Shown here: positions 44,635 through 57,513 of the stretch, piece by piece
How positions within the stretch are numbered: position 1 is the first letter of the stretch
How the letters are laid out: each line of letters begins with the position of its first letter
Assembly: GCA_017979445.1 (NCBI GenBank)
Contig: CM030714.1
Span: 40,640,326 to 40,704,325, forward strand
DNA length: 64,000 nt
Direction: 5' to 3'
DNA from: Akebia trifoliata
Taxonomy: Eukaryota > Streptophyta > Magnoliopsida > Ranunculales > Lardizabalaceae
The notes under the pieces: model-generated
What the model was told of the DNA's origin: nothing
The model's input: the letters and a program-made list of their open reading frames with translations, nothing else
Databases searched by the model: none
Made by a program: the position numbers and the translations under genes

Positions 44635-46246
44635 GCCCACAATACCACGTTTATCTCATCACTTGACCCACCAAACCATTTGCTTGTTTGTTTGTCTGGC
44701 TTCTTTTTTTCCTCATGGAGTTAGGTTTCAATTTTTCACAAGTAGGGACCTAACCATGTGAAATCATTCAAGGGGATTGAAATGTCTCTCTCTATCTTTA
44801 TCTCTCCATTATATTTCTTATCTTCAACAATTGAACAAAAGCTATGAAATTAAGCTTTATGTTTTGCATATAATATTTATTTTCTAGGCATATTTATATA
44901 TAATATATATAGATTGATTTAAATGGATCAAATGACCACCTATCTGTATTGATCTTATGTCCACGTGGCATTCAAAAACACGATCGAGTGCCACATGATT
45001 TTAGACATAAAATTCTAAGAAATTCAAAATATATACAAAATTATTTTCATTGTTGGATTTCACTTTTAAATTTGAGAGTTCATCAGTCATCCATTTTCAA
45101 AATCTTAAATCGACAAAAAAAAAATGCTTTTGTATGATTTAAAAAAGATTAAATCTAAACCATTAATTTTTTTGAGTTGAGGTGTCTTTTGAACCAATGC
45201 GACGGTCTTCATGGCCAAAATGAGGACCTCGGTATAGGATCTACATTCCAATTACGTAAAGGACCCTAGCAGAGGTATTTCTTTTAATTTCATCCCTAAG
45301 TTTTAGAGCTTCCCTTAATAGTCCCTTTAGTAAAATGTTTAATTATATTCAGTCCCTGAACCCTACTCTCCACATTTCTCATTATTGAAATGTTAGAAAC
45401 TATCCTAAACATTCGAACTCATCATTTTGGCTAAAAGAAATTAAATTTCCGACATCCCAAATAAGTTTCAAAGACTCCATTCTGAGGGAAAATTTTTGAG
45501 AAGGAAGAAGAAGTTTTTTCAAGCATTTTGAAGATGTATGTAAAAAATTAAGGATTTTTTCAAATTTTTTTTTTTTACTTCGTTTGTGGATGAAAATCGA
45601 TCAAGGATGATTCTTTTGATTTAAAAATCATCTACACAAGTCGTTAAGTCAAGTTTTTAGTTGATCTTTCCATGTATTTCAATTGAAAAAACTTAAAAAA
45701 TAAAAACAAGTAGGTTTTACCAATGTCGATCTTGTTGTTTTTATTGTTAAGTTGTTGAGTTCAAGTGAGTTCAACAATAAAAACTACTAAGCTCGATATT
45801 GTACAGAAAATTTTGAATATCTGATTTATTCTTTATTATTTTGTTATATATCACCGAACTAGAAAAACAATACATCTACATGTTCAAAATTAGAAATATA
45901 TTATTTCCATTTGTCATTCACGATAAAAAATCATCGGAAATTATTGGAATTGAAGTTGGAAAATCTAATTATGTGAAGAAGATGAAAATGGGTAGTTTGA
46001 GTATTTCAAAAATATTATAATCTGAAATGAGGTTGAGGGACCACTAAGAGATAAAAAGTTTACTAAATGGACTATCAAGCAACCGCTCAAAACTCAGGCA
46101 CTAATTAGAAAGAAATTCCTTCGTCAGGGTCTTTTAAGTAATTTTCCCTATATATTATGTCTAGAAATTATTTTTTGGACCTAAGATCCTTTGGATTGTT
46201 GGTTTCAAATATGGATCACATGTGACATCAATTGGCGAATTTGACT
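44635..46246. other. Intergenic DNA, no gene seen
   Basis: Low-complexity AT-rich sequence. A weak large-scale inverted similarity exists between CTAGCAGAGGTATTTCTTTT near 45267 and GAAAGAAATTCCTTCGTCAG near 46108, and both sides mention GGGACC/GGTCCC-type motifs, so a degraded element of about 870 bp is possible. Confidence 0.4.
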
Positions 46247-46525
46247 ACCTACAGAAGTGGTATACACTTAGTCCCCAATCTACGAACTGAGATTTATTGT
46301 TTCGAAAGTTATGTGCTAAGTTGATGAACCAATGGCATGACGCCATGTGTATTAAATGAGCAAAAGTGATTAGTCACCGAGAGAAAATTTGGGAGAAATT
46401 TAAGTGCTTTATTTTTAGTAACTTTTCAGTACGCATGACGCTGTGCCATTTGTTCATCAGCTTAGCGTATAACTTTCAAAACAAGTCTCATGTTCCCGAT
46501 CTACATGGGTATATCACTACTTAAA
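46247..46525. mobile_element. Foldback MITE of about 280 bp
   Basis: GAAAGTTATGTGCTAAGTTG and GCTTAGCGTATAACTTTC are inverted, as are TGATGAACCAATGGCA/TGCCATTTGTTCATCA and GTGGTATACACTTAG/ATGGGTATATCACTAC at the ends. The centre is AT-rich. Not related by eye to the other families. Confidence 0.65.
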
Positions 46526-47104
46526 AGTGATCAATGAATCATATATGATTAAAAAAAAAAAACATGCATTGCATATAGTATATTGGATACACCAAACTCT
46601 ATAGCACGAGCTAAGTCAAATCGACATATGGGATGACACAAGAGTGCATATTTTGCGAGATCTAGATGCGCAAAAACAAGGATATCCATGCATGTGAGTT
46701 CACTCAGACAAAACGGGTTTATAATGTATAATACTTTAGTGACCAGGCAAGCAACTATTGCACATTGCCAAGTCTCCATAAATATCATTTCCAACAAAGT
46801 TAGTCATTTAGGGGTTGAAGACATTATTATAATTTTACATCATCTCATACTTCTATTACTAGTATATTGGGGCATCGAGATATCTCTAAGACCCCATCTT
46901 TCTCTTTTCTCCTTAATACTTTTGTCCTCATTGCCATGACGATGACCGAATGACTATAGACGTCGGCTTAGATGTATCAAAAGTCACCTTACCCAACTTA
47001 TTCCTAATACGACGAGCACTCTTTTGAATCCAAGACTAAAAATTAAACAAGACTAAATTATCAGATTGTTAGGTTTACGTACCTATTGAGTGTAAATTTA
47101 TACT

Positions 47105-47305
47105 GAATCGTGATAATCTGACTTACCCACGTGGCATACTCAATCGACTCCCCTGATGTGACATGTTCGAAAACCATAAATCTGCCTTCGTTGGGATACA
47201 GAACTGTGATTTTCCATAAAGGAGGGTAGATCTACAGTTCCGAACATGTCCCATTAGGAGTGTCGATTGAGTATGCCACGTGGGTTAGTCAGATTATCAC
47301 CAATC
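47105..47305. mobile_element. Family B foldback MITE with two intact G-boxes
   Basis: 201 bp with ends GAATCGTGATAATCTGACTT and, inverted, GATTGGTGATAATCTGACTA. CACGTGGCATACTCAATCGA in the left arm has its complement at the right; G-boxes at 47128-47133 and 47277-47282. The flanks ATTTATACT and ATGTATATT match at 7 of 9. Confidence 0.75.
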
Positions 47306-47694
47306 ATGTATATTTTTTTACACAAATCTTCATTATTTGTTGGATATTAAATAGCTTAAGTCGTCCTAATAACTCTAAATTGTCCTTCGCAATCAAAGCC
47401 TTATCCCAAAACGTTAGGCCCACTGAGCTAACCTTGTTTCTTCATTCAATTATGTCTAAAGTTTAATAATTCAAATAGGCCCAATTTGTTTGTATTAGCT
47501 TTCAAGGAGGTATTGGGTCCACTGGATAGAATCTATGATTGGTGATAGGATAAGGCATCTGATTAGTTCTAAAATCAACCTTATGTCAAGAGGAGTTTGA
47601 CAGTTGGATGGACTAGTTTTGTACGACCCCAACCCGACCCGATCCAACTAGATTAACTAAGTCCAGATCCAATCTACTATCAAGCATGGTTTTA

Positions 47695-48129
47695 AATCTC
47701 GTCTGAGACTGAGATGACTTGCCCACGTCGTCTCAATCTCATTTAGCAACAATCCAGATTTACACAATGTCTCAACATTCACATCATCTCATGAGATAAA
47801 TGAGATGTCTTGAACGATATTTGAAAATCTCAGTCGAGTCAGTAAAATTCGACCGAGTCACTTGGGATTTTTAAGATTTTAGTTAAAATAATTATTTTTT
47901 AAAATTTGAATATTTATTATCTAAATAAAAACATGATTTTATCTCTAAATATTTTTTAATCTATCTTATTTTATTAAAAAATTATAATTTTTTAATTTAA
48001 ATATATATAAATCAACCAGTGTAAATCAAATTAAACAGATTGTCTCGTCTAAGACAAGTTGAATCATACAAGACAACTTGGTCTCATCCATGAACAGGAC
48101 GAGACGTCAAACCGAGTTTTGAAATCATG
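47695..48129. mobile_element. Family H element, diverged, 435 bp
   Basis: CATGGTTTTAAATCTCGTC at the left and GAGTTTTGAAATCATG at the right are degenerate inverts; inner arms GAGACTGAGATGACTTG and CAAGACAACTTGGTCTC. No target duplication survives. The centre is AT-rich. Confidence 0.55.
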
Positions 48130-49756
48130 TTATTTAATCGGTCTTGAACATCCTCTGATGCAAGTCTAACCTAATCCATTCAAAGACAACCCCAAAGTGT
48201 ATTTTTATTTATTTATATTAAAAATATACATATATATATTTTTTTAAGGAAAAAATTAATGTGAAGGATGGAATGGATCCAAGTTCTTTAAAATTTTTTT
48301 TTTTTTTTCTTTTTGAACTTTTCTATTTATTAAAGAAAAGAGGTCATGAAGCCGACGCAAAGAATAAAGTAACGAGAGACAACGATGTGTCGGTGATAAA
48401 ACAAGCCATTGTGAATGCTATTGGTTTAAATTAATGTGCTATTGGCTTTGTATCTTTCTCATTTTATGATTCTAAGATCTAGTGGTTGATAAGCATTTTA
48501 ATTAAATGCGGAGACAAAAAGAAAATACTTCTCCATGTAAAGGTTTGTAGTTGTACGACACTTTTACAAAGTAGCTTTGTTGCATTGGTGAATTTTTTTA
48601 ATACCCCTCTGAATTTTCAAATTTATAATGACATGCCCCTTGACCTTTGGCTTCTTTGATAGAATAATACAAAGTGACCTAACATGCCCTCATCTTCAAC
48701 TTTAGTTAAAAAACAACTTTTTTTTTTTTCTTCCTTGAACTCTATCATCTTCAATCTCGTAGATAAAAATTTTACCTCTATTTCAAACTCAAGTTTCTAT
48801 CTCCATAAATTATAAAACTTCAACAACAAGATACGATTTATGAGGAATTCGAAGATGAAGAATCTAACTCTTTGAATCATTTTGACTAACAAGTTTTAGG
48901 CCCACCTCTTAGTTCACATTTCCAACAAAATTCGGCTTGATTGATAATTTTAAGTCATTGAATTCAATTGCATCTTTTTAAAGGAAAAATAAATAAATAA
49001 ATTTAGGGCTCTGTAATTCATGTCGATGCTTCAATCTCCTCGATTCAAGTTCTTCTAGTACAATGGATGTACTTGTAAAAACACCATGGAGCACAGGATA
49101 ACCGTCTTAAACTGTTTTTCCCATTTTTTGGGTTTTTAGTGCCAAGACTTGACTTCCATGACAATCACCTCATGAATCTAGATTCTTATTACCCCATTCA
49201 TGTCCTCTATCTTTGCATGATTGATGGCACAAATTATAACACCCGATGGTGACTTGTGTTTCTACCCTAATCTTCGAAACTGGTTAATGGTTGGTGTAAC
49301 TAACCATTAACTAAAGCTAGACCTCGAAGTCAACCCTTAGGTTTTGTATCTAAAGACGAGCTTGAGATTCCCAACCTTCTGTTTCATATCTCAAAGTGAC
49401 ACGTGTGTCAATTATGGGAATATCAATTTATCCCCCCTACACCTATCGTAAATTAATAAACTTATACAACTAGGACCACAATGAAAGGGGAAATATTTTG
49501 AGTGAATTGACTAAAGAGCGACGTATCACCTTTAGGGATAGATCAACACTTCATATGGAATATCGACAATGAAATTTTTTTCGAAGGGAAAATATCTTGA
49601 GAGAATAAGCTAAAAAACGTGACATGGGCCTTAGATCGACCATTGCACATGGAAAAAAATGGATCGCATATCAAAAAGTTATAGAGTTTATATTACCACA
49701 CCAATTTTAATTATTATAATATATTAAATATTGATTACCCTCATCCCATATAATAA
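48130..49756. other. Intergenic DNA, no gene seen
   Basis: Contains homopolymer T runs (48293-48309, 48719-48728) and no convincing frame or transposon end. Confidence 0.4.
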
Positions 49757-49757
49757 A

Positions 49758-49804
<47 letters not shown>

Positions 49805-49975
49805 TTTCTGGCTCGAAAAGTTTTCACTCAATCTGTACGCGACTGACATGGCAATGGCACATAACCATAGATCTTTTTCTTTGAGATACATAATGAAAAT
49901 GATCAATGATTTTGTGTCCTTGCCACATCAGTATATTACAGATTGAGTGAAAATTTTCGAGTCAGAAAATCATTA
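49757..49975. mobile_element. (GA)n tract and adjoining family D MITE
   Basis: A GA microsatellite (49758-49802) directly abuts the family D element (about 49801-49975): GGCTCGAAAAGTTTTCACTC at the left with GAGTGAAAATTTTCGAGTC at the right, CTGACATGGCA with TGCCACATCAG, and the centre CATAACCATAGATCTTTTTC. Confidence 0.68.
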
Positions 49976-50457
49976 GCATTTTTTTTATTGATGACTAAAA
50001 TTCATTAATTACTATATTATATATAATATAAGTTTCACAATTTACTCAACCTTAACTTAAGTGTTTTAATGATGAGTAATATGAATCTTGGCAATTAATA
50101 GTCCACAATTTGAATTTAACCATCAAAGCAAGAGTTTGGGAAGAAAAATAAAAGATTTTAAGGTTATTTTAGTCATTTAAAAGAAGAATGAGGTCAAGGG
50201 GACTATCATCATCCTTAAGACATGGGTATCTCAAATATTTATAGTAGACACGTGTCAAGTTAAAGAGACTGTTTCTTCAAATCTTTCAAGTGGGCTCTTT
50301 GCTAGAAAGTTTTTCCTATTTTTTTTTTGGTCGTGGGACACCATCAAATGATGTTAATTGATTTGACTTTTCTTTGCCCCATTTAAATAAAAAAATAAAA
50401 AAATAAAAAATCTACTCACTTATAGCCAAAGAAATAGTCATATTAGCTGTTTCATAC

Positions 50458-50470
50458 ATACATATATATA

Positions 50471-50513
<43 letters not shown>

Positions 50514-50515
50514 CA
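50458..50515. repeat. (TA)n microsatellite
   Basis: A nearly pure TA tract of about 55 bp beginning ACATACATATATATATAT. No element end adjoins it. Confidence 0.85.
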
Positions 50516-50780
50516 ATACAGTTAGTTAGGTAGAAGAAAACCATCTATCTGACTAAAGTAAAAAATAAATAAAAAATGTGGGCCCATCTCTATCAATATA
50601 TAGTCAAAGTTACTGGGATGCATGGATCTTAAAACTCGGTCAAAGCCCAAATTAGAGGACGTAGGGTGAGCTCGTCATTGTGAAATTAAATTTATTTCAT
50701 TCAAATAAAAAATAAATAAAATAGTTATTTGGAAGCGAAGAAAGGCCTCTGCTATATATAGAGGATTTCTATTCTTATTA

Positions 50781-50897
50781 GAATAATGTTGGAGTGACCT
50801 CAAGATTGCAACTTTTATCGTACATTTTGATGTAAAAGTGTGTAGAAATCGTAGATGCTTTTCATTGAAATACGAGTCAAAATATATATATATATAT

Positions 50898-50929
<32 letters not shown>

Positions 50930-51002
50930 ATATATATTATTCCTACACACTTTCACGATGTACGATATGAGATACAATCTTGAGGTCACTCCAATACAAC
51001 TC
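50781..51002. mobile_element. Family C MITE whose centre is a (TA)n microsatellite
   Basis: The ends GAATAATGTTGGAGTGACCTC and, inverted, GAGTTGTATTGGAGTGACCTC with long arms (AAGTGTGTAG and CTACACAC-type complement). In place of the usual central GCTTTTCA hairpin partner, TA repeats (50882-50939) occupy the middle. The flanks TTCTTATTA and TTCCAATTA match at 7 of 9. Confidence 0.7.
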
Positions 51003-51566
51003 TTCCAATTATTCTCATATCTCATGTCATGGTAACATCTCGATCAGTGTGGTAGTTGAAGGGCCACGGAGTCATGAGTGACGGTGGCAATTAAGTATAT
51101 ATGAAATGATTTGTATTTATTGACGTAAAGGAAGAATGACTACTTGAGAAATCTAAAGAGTGCAAGCTCTACCTAACGACATCTTAGAGATCCCATAATT
51201 ATCTAATATTTAAAGTTAGAAGGAATTGTGATTAAAAAGTAAATTTCTAATAAAATGATAATGATGAATAAGTAAAGAGTTTTGAAGGAATGTAAAGAAG
51301 AATATATACTTCGAGGATCATCCAAGGCAAATGTATGTAATTCTAATGTTCTTTTATTGTTACTCTGCTAAAATGATTTCTAACTTGATCGTTAGAATTT
51401 TATTTAGATGGACACGTTGGAGTTCATATGAGTAGTAGCATACGGGATAAGGATCAAAGATATTGCCTAAAGATTGAAAGACCATAATTTATCCATCCAC
51501 CTACATGTGTACAAATGATATTTAAAAATACAGATGTTTTATTTTTAAATCATCAAAAATATATAC

Positions 51567-51745
51567 GAGTCGTGCTGGAATGACCTCAAGTTGGAATCTC
51601 ATATCGCACTTCTTAACGTGAAAGTGGATAGAAATTATAAATGCTTTTCACTCATATCTCAATGAAAACATCTATGGTTCCCATACACTTTCACGTCAAG
51701 AAGTGCGATGTGAGGTTCCGGTCTGAGGCCACTTCAACATTATTC
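51567..51745. mobile_element. Family C foldback MITE
   Basis: 179 bp. The ends are GAGTCGTGCTGGAATGACCTC and, inverted, GAATAATGTTGAAGTGGCCTC. The arms CATATCGCACTTCTTAACGT and ACGTCAAGAAGTGCGATGTG are near-perfect inverts, and the AAATGCTTTTCACTCATATC hairpin is at the centre. Confidence 0.72.
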
Positions 51746-52246
51746 AAAATATAATTATTTTTATAAATATAAAAGGGGAAAGTTAACGTTCAAACCAAAC
51801 ATTAGATGTCAACACCCTTCACAATTATGAATTTTTTTCAAACATTACCATCATCCTTAAAGCTTTATTTGAAAGATTTAGAGTAAATTTTAGAGATATT
51901 GTCAAAAAAAAAAAATTATAAACATTCAAATTAAAGATTTTAAAATTACCATTATAAAATATTTACTATTATAATGAGAAAAAAACAAGTCTTATTTACT
52001 CATATTCACATCAAAGAATTTTTTTACTTATAAAACCACCCTTTGCATATAAAGTAAATTTTATACAATGTTATAAAGAAAACAGTAGTTATATCTTATA
52101 AATACACCTTGCAAATAAGCATCTAATGTTATTTCTGGTAAAAAAAATATCTTTTAACAACAATTTTGATAGAAAATTTAATTTTTGAAGTATATTTAAT
52201 GCAGTTTAATGTGTGCACTTACGACACATGTTAACAAAACCCTTAA

Positions 52247-52374
52247 ATTACTATTGACACACCATTGTTTACTAATGCCACACCAACCATGTGCAATTTT
52301 TTTGGATGATTTACATATGAATTGGTGTGACATTAGTAAAAGTTGGTGCGGCAATAGCAGCTCTGTTAAATAAT
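52247..52374. mobile_element. Family E foldback MITE
   Basis: TATTGACACACCATTGTTTA pairs with TAAAAGTTGGTGCGGCAATA, and CTAATGCCACACCAACC with AATTGGTGTGACATTAG. 128 bp, ending GCAGCTCT as in the copy at 62321. Confidence 0.62.
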
Positions 52375-53057
52375 TATATATTATTTTATTGTAAGGTGGA
52401 TGCTCATAATTAACAGATTCGCCATAAACGTTCTGCTTTTGGTGGTAGTCTTTTTAGTTGTTAGTTAGGTAAAATTTACGTTTTCTTTCTTTTTAGCTGA
52501 AAGATCTGTCGTTGGAAGCTTTTTGTCCAGCACCAACCAATCAATCAATCAAATTATAAATGACGATTGGATATATGAAATAAATTTGGACCGACAGCCC
52601 AGCTTACCAGGTTTCAACACAGTACACGTGGTAGATCTTAATAACTGTCCCAACATCTCGTTTCTAAAAAAAAGGCATTAAATGAAAATTTCAAATATTA
52701 ACGGCATAATAAAATGCAAAAAACAAACAGGTCCTAAAGTTAAAAATAGTAGAGGTCTAGCCTCACTTGGAAATTGTAAAATTTCAGAGTTTATATCTTA
52801 GTAAGGTTCGTTGGGCCCACATGGATTGCCCAAACTACACACAGTCCTCCAGATTTCATGGAGTACATCAAATTTAAAAATAAAAAATAAAAAATAAAAA
52901 CATTTTTTGGAATTAAAATTAAAATCCAATTTGATTTTTTAAGTTCTAAATTTTTATAATTTGTATCCCGTGGCATTTGATCATGCTTTGAGATGTCATA
53001 GAGATGCATTCATAGATATGGAAACCCTTTTTCGAGCACGAACATATTATACAAATG

Positions 53058-53179
53058 AATAATGTGTATGAGAATCATAAATGTTTAATACGAGTGAAAA
53101 AGCATCTATGGTTTCTATCCACTTTCACGTGAATATTTGCAATATGAGGTCCAATCTCGAGGTCACTCCAGCACAGCTC
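53058..53179. mobile_element. Family C MITE, partly degraded
   Basis: The right arm ATATGAGGTCCAATCTCGAG, GTCACTCCAGCACAGCTC is intact; the left arm is reduced to GAATAATGTGTATGAGAATC. The AAAAAGCATCTATGGTTTC centre is typical of family C. Confidence 0.55.
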
Positions 53180-53516
53180 TATGCAGATAAGTCCCGTAAT
53201 CCAACATTCCACAAAATGGGGTCACCTTGAATCTTGGGTGGACCTTCATGTAGAGTCCTGTTTCATGGAATTATAATCTAGGTGAATTTCTAAACTCTTG
53301 AGCATGTATTCTTATTTCGACAAACATGTGAGAAACTCCAAAAATCTTTGATTCCTCAAAAGCATGTTTAAACAATTGTTATCCACGTGGCATAAAGATA
53401 ACACTAATAAACCTCACACAATAAGGAAGTGAATTCTTGGTGGAGAACTTCCAATTAAGAATAGTTTTGAATTATAAAATCTGAATTTAAGGAGATACTA
53501 GAGGACAATCTATAAA

Positions 53517-53696
53517 GATTAATGCTGAAGTGACCTTAGGCTGGAACCTCATATCGCACTTCTTGACATGAAAGTGTGTAGGAACCATAGATGTTTTTCA
53601 TCGAGATACAAGTGAAAAAGCATACATGGTTCATACCACTTTCACCTCAAGAAGTGCGATATGAGGTTTTAGCTTGACATCACCCCAATACGACTC
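53517..53696. mobile_element. Family C MITE with 9-bp target duplication
   Basis: 180 bp. The ends are GATTAATGCTGAAGTGACC and, inverted, GAGTCGTATTGGGGTGATG. The arms ATATCGCACTTCTTGACATG and CCTCAAGAAGTGCGATATG are inverts. The flanks ATCTATAAA (53508-53516) and GTCTATAAA (53697-53705) match at 8 of 9. Confidence 0.75.
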
Positions 53697-54181
53697 GTCT
53701 ATAAATAAAAGCTCAACTAAAGGCAACAATACGTAATCTTTCTAACTCTAATTTGTTACTCAGTTGAATGGAATTCTGACTTGAGCATCAAAGTGTATTC
53801 AAGAAAATTTGACAAAAGCAACAATTGTACATTAAAAAACAAGAAAAACTAAAAAAAAAAATATCAAGAAAATCACCCCCACAACTAAATTAGATTTACC
53901 TCGAGTTCTCAAAGAGCCACCAAAAGTTATAAACTATGTAACTTATAGCCCTTATAAATTAAAATAGAAAAATTAGAAAATAACTATTTCACTATACAGC
54001 CAAGTAGTGTCTCAATGGATCAAGGTCGAATCCTTATTTGAATCCAAATCTTTCGATTCATATATGGAGTGATCAAATTGAATATATTAGATCTGGAGTC
54101 AGAATCAAATTTTTTAACCCTCGTATTTATATTTTAATTTGAAATTCCACTATATTTTCAACTAATGACATGCCCCATTTG

Positions 54182-54228
54182 CCCCCCCCCCCCGCTCCCC
54201 CCTCCCCCCTCCCCCCTCCCCCCTCCCC
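54182..54228 (-). repeat. C-rich tract with G-quadruplex potential on the minus strand
   Basis: C12, GCT, then five runs of four to six C separated by single T. The minus strand therefore has six G runs of four or more with 1-3 nt spacers, well beyond the usual G-quadruplex pattern. It is isolated in AT-rich DNA and near no gene. Confidence 0.85.
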
Positions 54229-57222
54229 TTAAGATAACATTACCCCTTGACTTGGGTTTTCTCTCATAGACTAATTGAAAATGTCTTAAATATATATATA
54301 TATATATATATATATTTTCAATCTCTAATAAAAAATTCTTTGAATTTTTTTTTCTCAAAATCATCTAATTTCAAACTCTTCAACATTACCATTAACTATA
54401 GTTTCCTCCCCTCCCCGACAAAAAAAATCCCCTCTAGGACTTATCAACAATTCAAATAGCCAATAGAAAGTGAGAGCTGTTTTTATCTTTCCTTTCTTAC
54501 CTTTTATTTTTTATTTTTTATGAGAAATTAGCTTAGTCCACACCCTTTGTCCTAATACCTCGGCTGTCACGTGGGGAATGCTCTGTTTGTCTGCGTAGGG
54601 AGGAAAGCCTGTCGTGTCACTTCAAATATATATGCCACCCCTCCCATTAATATTTATTAAATTAACAACCTAAAAAAAAAACAACAACTATGGAGAAAGT
54701 CAGAAACCGTGTCATTCTCGTTGCCTCTTTCAAATTCTCATTATTATTACTCTCGGTCTTCTTCCAACTTGCATAAAAATTTTAAAAAAATAAAAAAAAT
54801 AGCACCGTCTTTCCACAATTGCAGAACAGTTTTTTATTTGTCTCGAAGGACAAACAAGAATTAAAAGATGTCCTGATTCAGTACATCGCAAGCTACAAAA
54901 TTAGATAACGACATTCTCTTTTTTTTGGTAGCCTAGGATAGGGTTGTCAATGGATTGGGTCCAGATTATGGTTGAAATGAGATCAATCTTAAATGGATTG
55001 GATCGGATTAGACCAAACACTGGTCTGAAAAAATTATGTCAATATTATGATCCGATCTGATTACACCCGGTTCGGTTTAGTATTGGATCAATATATTTAA
55101 TGTATAAAAATGAAACAATAGGTATGATCAAATTGGATCTTTATCAAAACCCAATGCTTCAATATAAATCCAAAGTTATTGGATAGAAACGGATCGGAAT
55201 TTGGGTATCAATGGGGAGGTATTTGTGGTTCCCTTATTTGAAAGTTATAGGTTAGTGGTTCAACGATGATGGGGTTGTTAAAGGATCGGATCAAAGTCAA
55301 TTTGAGATAAACCGAATTGGATCCAATATGGATCTGATACTTTTAGATTATAATATTTGAATCCAAATCCAATACGGCTACACTTGTTAATTGAATCATA
55401 TCAAAATTATCAAATGGGGTCTATATTGAAACTTGACTTGATTGATCTAAATATCACTATTAAATTATCAAATCAAATATGATGGAATCCTGATCCTAAG
55501 TTATAAATATGGATCCAATATCTGAACCATTGATAAATCTAGGTAAGACTGGCAATGATCCAAAATATACCTGATGTTTGAACCGATTTGATTAGAAAAA
55601 TTGAATTTTTTGATCGGATTCAGATGCACCCCAATCCAATCCAAACATATTTCTATTTTTTTTTATTTTTTATTTTCATATAAATACATATAGATAAAAC
55701 ATTTTCATCTTTTTTATTTTCCTCTATATTTGTAATTGAAAAATAGATTTTTTTTTCTTTTAATTTTAAATTTTTTTAAAAATATTTGAACATTGATAAT
55801 CTGAAAATAAGGCATGCGTTCAGATCGTATCGATATCAGATTAAGGATGAAATGAAACGAATCGAATTTAATTCGCACATTCATTAATCCAATTGGATTG
55901 GATTGGATATATGTTTTAAAATTTTGAATCAGTATCGGAATGGTATTGATCCAGTGCCGAACTGGTCCGTTGTCAACCCAAATTTAGGCAGTAGATGGGG
56001 TAATTTTCCCGATTTGAGAGGGACAATTTAGTAATAAGATCCCAAAATACAAATCAATGTCGGTAAGAACTAACGTAACTGTTTAAACTGTAATCTCAAG
56101 TCAAGATCATAGATTTTTCTTGACATGAATTAATCTCGATAATCTTTAACGGTCTAGATCATGGGAAGACAATCTAACTGGACTGATTGTACTTCAGCGC
56201 TAGATCCTAAAATTCGACCGACAAGCGTGCCTGTTCATTTACGAACCAACGACGTCTAGTATAGATTCAGTAGTCGTAATGATTCTCAGTTAATAATAAC
56301 GTGTATTGTAGTGAGGGTAATATTTGTAATTTTAAAAGAAAATAAGGGTAGTTTTCAAATGGGTATAAAGGTTTATAATTAACTTGGCCAGCTATGAATT
56401 TTTTGTAAAGATGTTGTACTCCCAGGAGTTAGTTCGCAAAGCCACATCTATCTCCTTTGCAAGCCACATTGCACAATTATTTTTTCTAAAATATAAAAAT
56501 AATTATAATTAAAAATAAATTTATGACAAAAAGATATCTCCTTAATTATTTTTTGATCCTTATGAAGTTCTTTTTTGTTAATAATAATGTGGTAGTCCTC
56601 CCAAACAACTTCGACAATTAAGTCAATTAACAATTTAATAGATTTTTTACTTAAATAAATTAAATTACTTATATTTATAATGAATTTCAAGGATCAAGAT
56701 ATAATCTTAATTTGGGACCATATATATCATACATGAGTAATTAAGAAATGTGGGACATCCATTTTAGCATGGATGAGTTAACTTTTCCATTGTTAATGAA
56801 CTATCATTGTCTCATCGAAAACTAGATTAACATTGCAGAGTTTAAGATCGTGATCGTCTATTTCAACTACAGTAAGTCGTTGCTTTCAAATACATTTATG
56901 AGATGGATCCATCAAATATGATGTATGACATGGTGGTGGGATCTTAGAATTTCAAATCGACCTCGACAATTAACTAATATGTATCACAATAGTAGGATTT
57001 TAATTATTAAAAAAATTAAAATTAAAATTAATTTTTTTTAAAGTGTAATTAAAACTGAATTCTAAAAACCAATTTCTATAAAATGATTCTCTAACAAAAC
57101 AAAAACAAAAATTAGAATTAAAAACTAACAATTTCAATCAACACCCTTGGTAATGTTAATTATTGAATTTGACTTGTAGGTTCTAACTGATGGTATTCAA
57201 ATCGGATGGGTAGAAAAAATTG
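54229..57222. other. Intergenic DNA with hAT-like debris
   Basis: A (TA)n tract lies at 54289-54314. About 54940-55560 and 55548-55930 are rich in GGATCGGATT-type repeats with TAGGGTTGTCAATGG and AGACTGGCAATGATCC ends, related to the element at 32059-32758. No gene was recognised. Confidence 0.45.
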
Positions 57223-57323
57223 AGAGATTCTATTGCCACACCAACTTTTGCTTAAGAACACCCCAATTTATATGAAAACACCCAAGAATTGATGTAAAAG
57301 TTGGTGTGGCAATAACTAATGGG
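57223..57323. mobile_element. Family E foldback MITE
   Basis: TCTATTGCCACACCAACTTT and AAAGTTGGTGTGGCAATAAC are inverted ends of about 101 bp, about 300 bp upstream of the methyltransferase gene's likely transcription start. The centre has ACACCCCAATT and TTGATGT. Confidence 0.65.
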
Positions 57324-57472
57324 ATGTTCGGATCAGTTGGCTAGCATGACAGATGGCTAACAAAGGAGATAAGTAGTAATATTGTAAAAAAACATCGTGG
57401 AGCACATGACATGGACTCCTGTGGCTTACTTCATGGTAGAAATCATACAGGTCTTGCCTTTTACCTGATTCG

Positions 57473-57477
<5 letters not shown>

Positions 57478-57513
<36 letters not shown>

